A DNA stretch of 64,000 nt from Chryseobacterium sp. ERMR1:04 (lineage in GTDB: Bacteria > Bacteroidota > Bacteroidia > Flavobacteriales > Weeksellaceae): positions 1,178,001-1,242,000 of the forward strand of contig NZ_LIRF01000003.1 in NCBI RefSeq assembly GCF_001297705.1, in the 5' to 3' direction. This document shows, piece by piece, positions 60,375-64,000 of this stretch. The number at the start of each line of letters is the position of its first letter. The stretch's first letter is position 1. The translations under genes were made by a program, and so were the position numbers. Below the pieces are notes generated by a model. It was not told the origin of the DNA. It saw only the letters and a program-made list of their open reading frames with translations, and did not search any database.

Positions 60375-62105
60375 ATGAAAAGAGCCATTCTATTGTCCGC
60401 GGTTTTATTGTCTCAATTTGGGACATCACAGTTGTTAAAAACCAATGGTCAAAAAATCGTAAATGATAAAGGTGAAAATATTCAATTAAGAGGCCTGGGT
60501 CTAGGTGGATGGATGTTGCAGGAAGGATATATGTTGAAAACAGCAGATTTTGCAGGTCCGCAATATAAAATCAAAGAAAAAATTGCAGAATTGATTGGTG
60601 AAAACGGAATGAATGAATTCTATAAAGCCTATCTAAAAAATGGAATTACAAAACAGGATATAGATTTTCTAGCAAAGTCAGGTTTCAATTCCATAAGACT
60701 TCCGATGCATTATAACCTGTATACCTTACCTATCGAAAAAGAATCTGTAAAAGGTCAAAATACTTGGTTGGAAGAAGGTTTCAAAATGACAGACGATCTT
60801 TTGAAATGGTGTGCAGACAATAAAATATACCTTATTTTGGATATGCACGCACTTCCCGGTGGACAGGGAAATGATGCGAATATCTCTGATAATGATAAAT
60901 CAAAACCTTCACTTTGGGAAAGCGAAGAAAATCAGAAAAAAACAATTGCCCTTTGGAAAAAACTGGCAGAAAGATATAAAGACGAACCATGGATTGGTGG
61001 TTATGACCTAATTAATGAACCTAACATCAATTTCACAGGAAAAAATCCGAACGGAACTGATGAGATGTCAAATGCTCCACTTTGGAAATTACAAAAAGAC
61101 ATTACAGAAGCCATTCGTCAGGTTGATAAAAAACACATCATTTTTCTTGAAGGAAACGGATGGGGAAATAATTATAACGGGTTGACCCCGATTTGGGATA
61201 ATAATATGGCTTTCAGCTTCCACAAATATTGGAACAATAACGATGACGAAACATTGAAAAACGCATTAGAACTGAGAGAAAAGCATAACATGCCGATCTG
61301 GTTGGGAGAAACCGGAGAAAATTCTAATGTTTGGTTTACAGAATTGATCCAGCTTTTAGATAAGCATAACATTGGATATGCGTTCTGGCCAATGAAAAAG
61401 ATCGACAATATAGCAGGAATCGCTAATGTAAAGATCACGCCAGAATATCAAAAACTGCTGGATTATTGGAAAAACGGAGGTGAGAAACCTTCTAAAGAAT
61501 TCGCAACAAAAGCTTTGATGAAAATTGCTGACAACTATAAATTCAGTAACGTTGAAATTAAGAATGATGTAATTGATGCGATGTTCAGACAAACGAAAGA
61601 TGATTCTACGAAACCATTTAAAAACCATACCGTTCCGGGAAGAGTATTCGCGTCAGAATATGATTTAGGAAGAATGGGTTCAGCTTATTTAGATAAAGAC
61701 TTTGTTAATCTTTGGGTGAGTGATCCTACCAAAAGATCTGAATGGAATTCAGGAAATCAAATGCGAAATGACGGTGTTGACATTTATACATGTAACGACA
61801 AAATCACCAACCAATATTACGTAGGAAAAACAGAAGCTGGTGAATGGATGCAATACACCATCAACGCAAAAGCCGATAAAAGCTACAGTTTCGACATCAG
61901 ATATTCAAGTAAAACGAATGGGAAAATTAGACTTGAGGATGCTTCAGGAAAACAATTAGCCACATTCACTCTGAACCCTACTGGAGGAAATGAAATCTGG
62001 AAAACTGTTTCTGCTAAAGGAATCACTTTAAAAAAAGGAGAAAATAAAATCAGACTCTATTTCGAAAATGATGGAGTCAACCTTAATTATTTTGAAGTAA
62101 AATAA
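60375..62105 (+). CDS. GH5 family glycoside hydrolase with C-terminal CBM6 domain, secreted
   Basis: A 576-residue secreted enzyme with a signal peptide (about 1-18, MKRAILLSAVLLSQFGTSQ). The GH5 domain (about 30-380) has the acid/base Glu215 in YDLINEPN and the nucleophile Glu312 in IWLGETGEN, plus FNSIRLPMHYNLY. It cuts beta-1,3- or beta-1,4-linked glucans or mannans. A linker leads to a beta-sandwich of CBM6 type (about 445-576) with EAGEWMQYTINAKADKSYSF and NGKIRLEDASGKQLATF. No transporter or SusCD is adjacent. Confidence 0.92.
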   Translation: MKRAILLSAVLLSQFGTSQLLKTNGQKIVNDKGENIQLRGLGLGGWMLQEGYMLKTADFAGPQYKIKEKIAELIGENGMNEFYKAYLKNGITKQDIDFLAKSGFNSIRLPMHYNLYTLPIEKESVKGQNTWLEEGFKMTDDLLKWCADNKIYLILDMHALPGGQGNDANISDNDKSKPSLWESEENQKKTIALWKKLAERYKDEPWIGGYDLINEPNINFTGKNPNGTDEMSNAPLWKLQKDITEAIRQVDKKHIIFLEGNGWGNNYNGLTPIWDNNMAFSFHKYWNNNDDETLKNALELREKHNMPIWLGETGENSNVWFTELIQLLDKHNIGYAFWPMKKIDNIAGIANVKITPEYQKLLDYWKNGGEKPSKEFATKALMKIADNYKFSNVEIKNDVIDAMFRQTKDDSTKPFKNHTVPGRVFASEYDLGRMGSAYLDKDFVNLWVSDPTKRSEWNSGNQMRNDGVDIYTCNDKITNQYYVGKTEAGEWMQYTINAKADKSYSFDIRYSSKTNGKIRLEDASGKQLATFTLNPTGGNEIWKTVSAKGITLKKGENKIRLYFENDGVNLNYFEVK

Positions 62106-62122
62106 TAATTGTCTTAAATTGC

Positions 62123-62154
62123 AAATCCCTTTTATAACCTAAAAGGGATTTTTT
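62123..62154 (+). terminator. Terminator of the GH5 gene
   Basis: AAATCCCTTTT and AAAAGGGATTT form an 11 bp stem (loop ATAACCT) followed by T, 18 bases after the stop and 14 bases before the next gene. Confidence 0.9.
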
Positions 62155-62167
62155 AATACAAAATATT

Positions 62168-63046
62168 ATGAAAAAAATAGGACTCCTTTTTCTTTTAATC
62201 TCAGCATTCGCATTTGCACAAAATACAGTGCTGGACAAGAAGATCAATTCAATTATTAAAGATAAAAAAGCAACGGTTGCCGTTTCTATTTTAGGCTTTG
62301 AAAATGCATTTAATTACAATAAAAACGGAGAGAAAAAACTCCCGATGCAAAGTGTTTTTAAATTCCATATTGCAGCTGCAGTATTGGATTTCGTGGATAA
62401 GGGAAAGTTATCTTTAGATCAGAAAATTACACTCAACAAATCTAATTTATTAGAAAATACGTGGTCTCCTCTTCGCGATAAATATAAAGATACCAACACA
62501 GAAGTTCCGTTAAGTGAGATCATTGATCAAACTGTTGCGATGAGTGATAATAACGGCTGCGATATCCTTTTACAACTCATTGGAGGCACGCAAACCGTTC
62601 AAAAATTCATGGATTCTAAAGGCGTAACAGGTTTTCAGATAAAATTCAATGAAGAAGAGATGCACAAAGATTGGAAAGTACAATATGAAAATTACAGCAC
62701 AACCAATTCTGCAGTTCAGGTATTGAAAAAATTCTATGATGGAAAATTACTTTCTAAAAAATCTACAGATTATCTTATGAAAGTAATGCTAGGAACCCAA
62801 ACAGGATTAAATAAAATGGTAGAGCAACTTCCAAAAAATACCCCTGTAGCTCGCAAAACGGGAGCTTCCGGAAAGAATAAAGACGGACTTACTGGTGCCG
62901 AAAACGAAATAGGAATTTTAACTTTGCCCAACGGAAAACATTATGCAATTGCCTTATTTGTAAGTAATTCTACAGAAACAGATGCCGTAAATTGCAAAGT
63001 AATTTCTGATATTTCAAAAACAGTTTGGGACCATTTTAATAAGTAA
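62168..63046 (+). CDS. bla: Class A beta-lactamase, subclass A2, CIA-like
   Basis: A 292-residue periplasmic enzyme with a signal peptide (ending FAFAQ, about 18). The class A motifs are complete: Ser62 and Lys65 in QSVFKFH (SxxK), SDN at 126-128, Glu in the omega loop (FNEEEMHKD, 162-164) and KTG at 230-232. It hydrolyses beta-lactams by an acyl-serine intermediate. The layout with SDN and EEEMHK is that of the A2 group of Bacteroidota enzymes such as CIA, CfxA, CepA and PER. CIA was described in Chryseobacterium, which suits the genus guess; the exact allele cannot be told. Likely chromosomal and intrinsic. Confidence 0.92.
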   Translation: MKKIGLLFLLISAFAFAQNTVLDKKINSIIKDKKATVAVSILGFENAFNYNKNGEKKLPMQSVFKFHIAAAVLDFVDKGKLSLDQKITLNKSNLLENTWSPLRDKYKDTNTEVPLSEIIDQTVAMSDNNGCDILLQLIGGTQTVQKFMDSKGVTGFQIKFNEEEMHKDWKVQYENYSTTNSAVQVLKKFYDGKLLSKKSTDYLMKVMLGTQTGLNKMVEQLPKNTPVARKTGASGKNKDGLTGAENEIGILTLPNGKHYAIALFVSNSTETDAVNCKVISDISKTVWDHFNK

Positions 63047-63110
63047 ATTTTAAAGCTTATTTTTAAAGAGTTTTAAGGGCTAAAAATAACAAGCAATAAA
63101 ACAAATTGAT

Positions 63111-63521
63111 ATGAAAAAAATAGTATTAATAGCAACAGTATTCGGTTTTACATTCTTTTCGGCGCAGAAAAGTGAAAACTATTTGCAGTTAAGATATGGA
63201 AGTATTTGTTGCGGGACTCCATCAACAGATCCTGTAATGAATTATATAAACAAGTTTCAGAAAAAAAATAAAATTAAAAATCTGGAAATCTACAAACAAG
63301 GCGGAATGGGAAGAGAAGGTGAATTTAATTTGTATATAGGAACCGATAATCTTTCAAAAAAACAGACTACCATGTTTGTAACAGGTTTACAATCTGCCAT
63401 TGAAACACAAAATAACACAAGAAAGAAAAATCACGACGGAACAGTAGCTTTTGAAGCAACAGAAATTGTGAAAAAAGCAGACTTATCTAACGCAAGAAAT
63501 TTAACTATCTATAAAAAATAA
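63111..63521 (+). CDS. Exported protein of unknown function
   Basis: A 136-residue protein with a signal peptide (MKKIVLIATVFGFTFFSAQ, cleavage about 19). The mature part starts with a Cys pair in GSICCGTPSTDPVMNYINKF and has a Gly-rich EIYKQGGMGREGEFNLYIG. It has no recognised family. It follows the beta-lactamase by 64 bases in the same direction, and 10 bases later the dehydrogenase gene starts, so the three may be partly co-transcribed. Confidence 0.7.
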   Translation: MKKIVLIATVFGFTFFSAQKSENYLQLRYGSICCGTPSTDPVMNYINKFQKKNKIKNLEIYKQGGMGREGEFNLYIGTDNLSKKQTTMFVTGLQSAIETQNNTRKKNHDGTVAFEATEIVKKADLSNARNLTIYKK

Positions 63522-63531
63522 TTTAAGGAAA

Positions 63532-64000
63532 ATGATCAAAAACATTGTAGTTATCGGAGCTGGAACCATGGGAAATGGTATTGCACATACTTTCGCTCAA
63601 AGCGGTTTTAATGTAAATTTAGTAGATGTATCTCAAGATGCTTTGGATAAAGGTTTAAAAACTATTACCACCAATCTTGACAGAATTATTGCAAAAGGAA
63701 ATCTTACTGAAGAGCAAAAAGCAGAAACTTTAGGGAACATAACTACTTTCACAGAACTTAAAAATGCTGCTGCAAACGCAGATTTAATTGTAGAGGCTGC
63801 AACAGAAAACCAAGATTTGAAATTGAAAATCTTTGGTCAGATGGATGAATTTGCTCCTGAAAACTGTATTTTGGCAACCAATACCTCTTCAATTTCTATT
63901 ACTAAAATCGCTGCCTCTACAAAAAGAGCAGATAAAGTAATCGGAATGCACTTTATGAACCCGGTTCCCATTATGAAATTGGTGGAAATCATCAAAGGCT
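63532..64000 (+). CDS. 3-hydroxyacyl-CoA (3-hydroxybutyryl-CoA) dehydrogenase, N-terminal part
   Basis: The reading frame opens with ATG at 63532 (AAGGAAAATG upstream is a rare, weak purine-rich leader) and runs to the window end, 156 residues. The Rossmann motif is VVIGAGTMGNGIAHTFAQSG, then LVDVS at the second strand, and the substrate region has ATNTSSISITKIA and GMHFMNPVPIMKLVEI with the catalytic His. The enzyme oxidises 3-hydroxyacyl-CoA in fatty-acid or butyrate metabolism. The C-terminal part lies beyond the window. Confidence 0.94.
   Translation, partial: MIKNIVVIGAGTMGNGIAHTFAQSGFNVNLVDVSQDALDKGLKTITTNLDRIIAKGNLTEEQKAETLGNITTFTELKNAAANADLIVEAATENQDLKLKIFGQMDEFAPENCILATNTSSISITKIAASTKRADKVIGMHFMNPVPIMKLVEIIKG

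Overview
The window looks like chromosome of a Bacteroidota member of the class Flavobacteriia, most likely Chryseobacterium or a close relative. This is inferred from the low GC content, from promoters of the TAnnTTTG type, from the near absence of Shine-Dalgarno sequences, and from the gene families present (LytS/LytTR pair, DcaP-like porin, PCMD lipoprotein, CIA-like class A beta-lactamase, monomeric isocitrate dehydrogenase). No rRNA, tRNA, CRISPR array, prophage or complete insertion sequence was seen.

Layout. 1-1.9 kb holds the end of an ankyrin protein, a PD-(D/E)XK nuclease-fold protein and a tiny membrane protein. 1.9-11.7 kb holds gcvP, a DcaP-like porin, a 50-residue Cys/Lys-rich protein, a membrane-anchored DnaJ protein, an ECF sigma operon and an S9 peptidase. 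11.9-21.4 kb is a run of small minus-strand genes of four recurring folds (SRPBCC/AHSA1, VOC/PhnB, DinB, DoxX), with a Crp/Fnr regulator and a DUF763 protein. 21.5-31.2 kb holds a beta-helix protein, tpx, icd, a haem-binding/cytochrome P460 protein with a lipoprotein, a LytS-LytTR two-component pair and a DUF1223 thioredoxin-like protein. 31.4-41.3 kb holds two MBL-fold hydrolases (one with an exact internal duplication), an aldo/keto reductase, two AraC regulators, an S41 peptidase with a TTG start, a DUF417 membrane protein and a second ECF sigma operon. 41.5-48.2 kb holds mgsA, a GapN-type aldehyde dehydrogenase, an exported second Tpx, a PCMD lipoprotein/beta-barrel pair and a hypothetical gene. 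48.3-55.8 kb holds a gene remnant, an SDR protein, a di-haem peroxidase, a ParE-type toxin-antitoxin pair, hutU and a hydroxyacid dehydrogenase. 56.3-64 kb holds a FabH-FabI pair, pcm, a Gfo/Idh/MocA oxidoreductase, a GH5 glucanase with CBM6, a class A beta-lactamase and the start of a 3-hydroxyacyl-CoA dehydrogenase.

The most striking non-coding feature is the density and variety of dispersed palindromic repeats between genes. At least six families can be told apart: an 85-95 bp AAACACnAAT...TTTGTGTTT palindrome; a 77 bp tandem family with a TCTCTCGCnGATTTTACAGA core; GTCATTCTG...AGAATCT palindromes; large nested palindromes carrying AAGGCGCAAGG/TTGCGCCTT, two of them in tandem; an element with constant CCCTAGCCCCGAT and GAGCGGGAAATAGCTCC ends around a perfect 23 bp stem; and a 393 bp MITE-like element with 16 bp terminal inverted repeats. 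No transposase for any of them lies in the window.

Functional links. The two Tpx proteins (one cytoplasmic, one exported), the di-haem peroxidase and the DUF417 gene beside an AraC regulator suggest oxidant defence in different compartments. MgsA and GapN are convergent neighbours acting at the triose-phosphate node. FabH-FabI has its own strong promoter. All product names come from recognising sequence motifs; no database search was possible.
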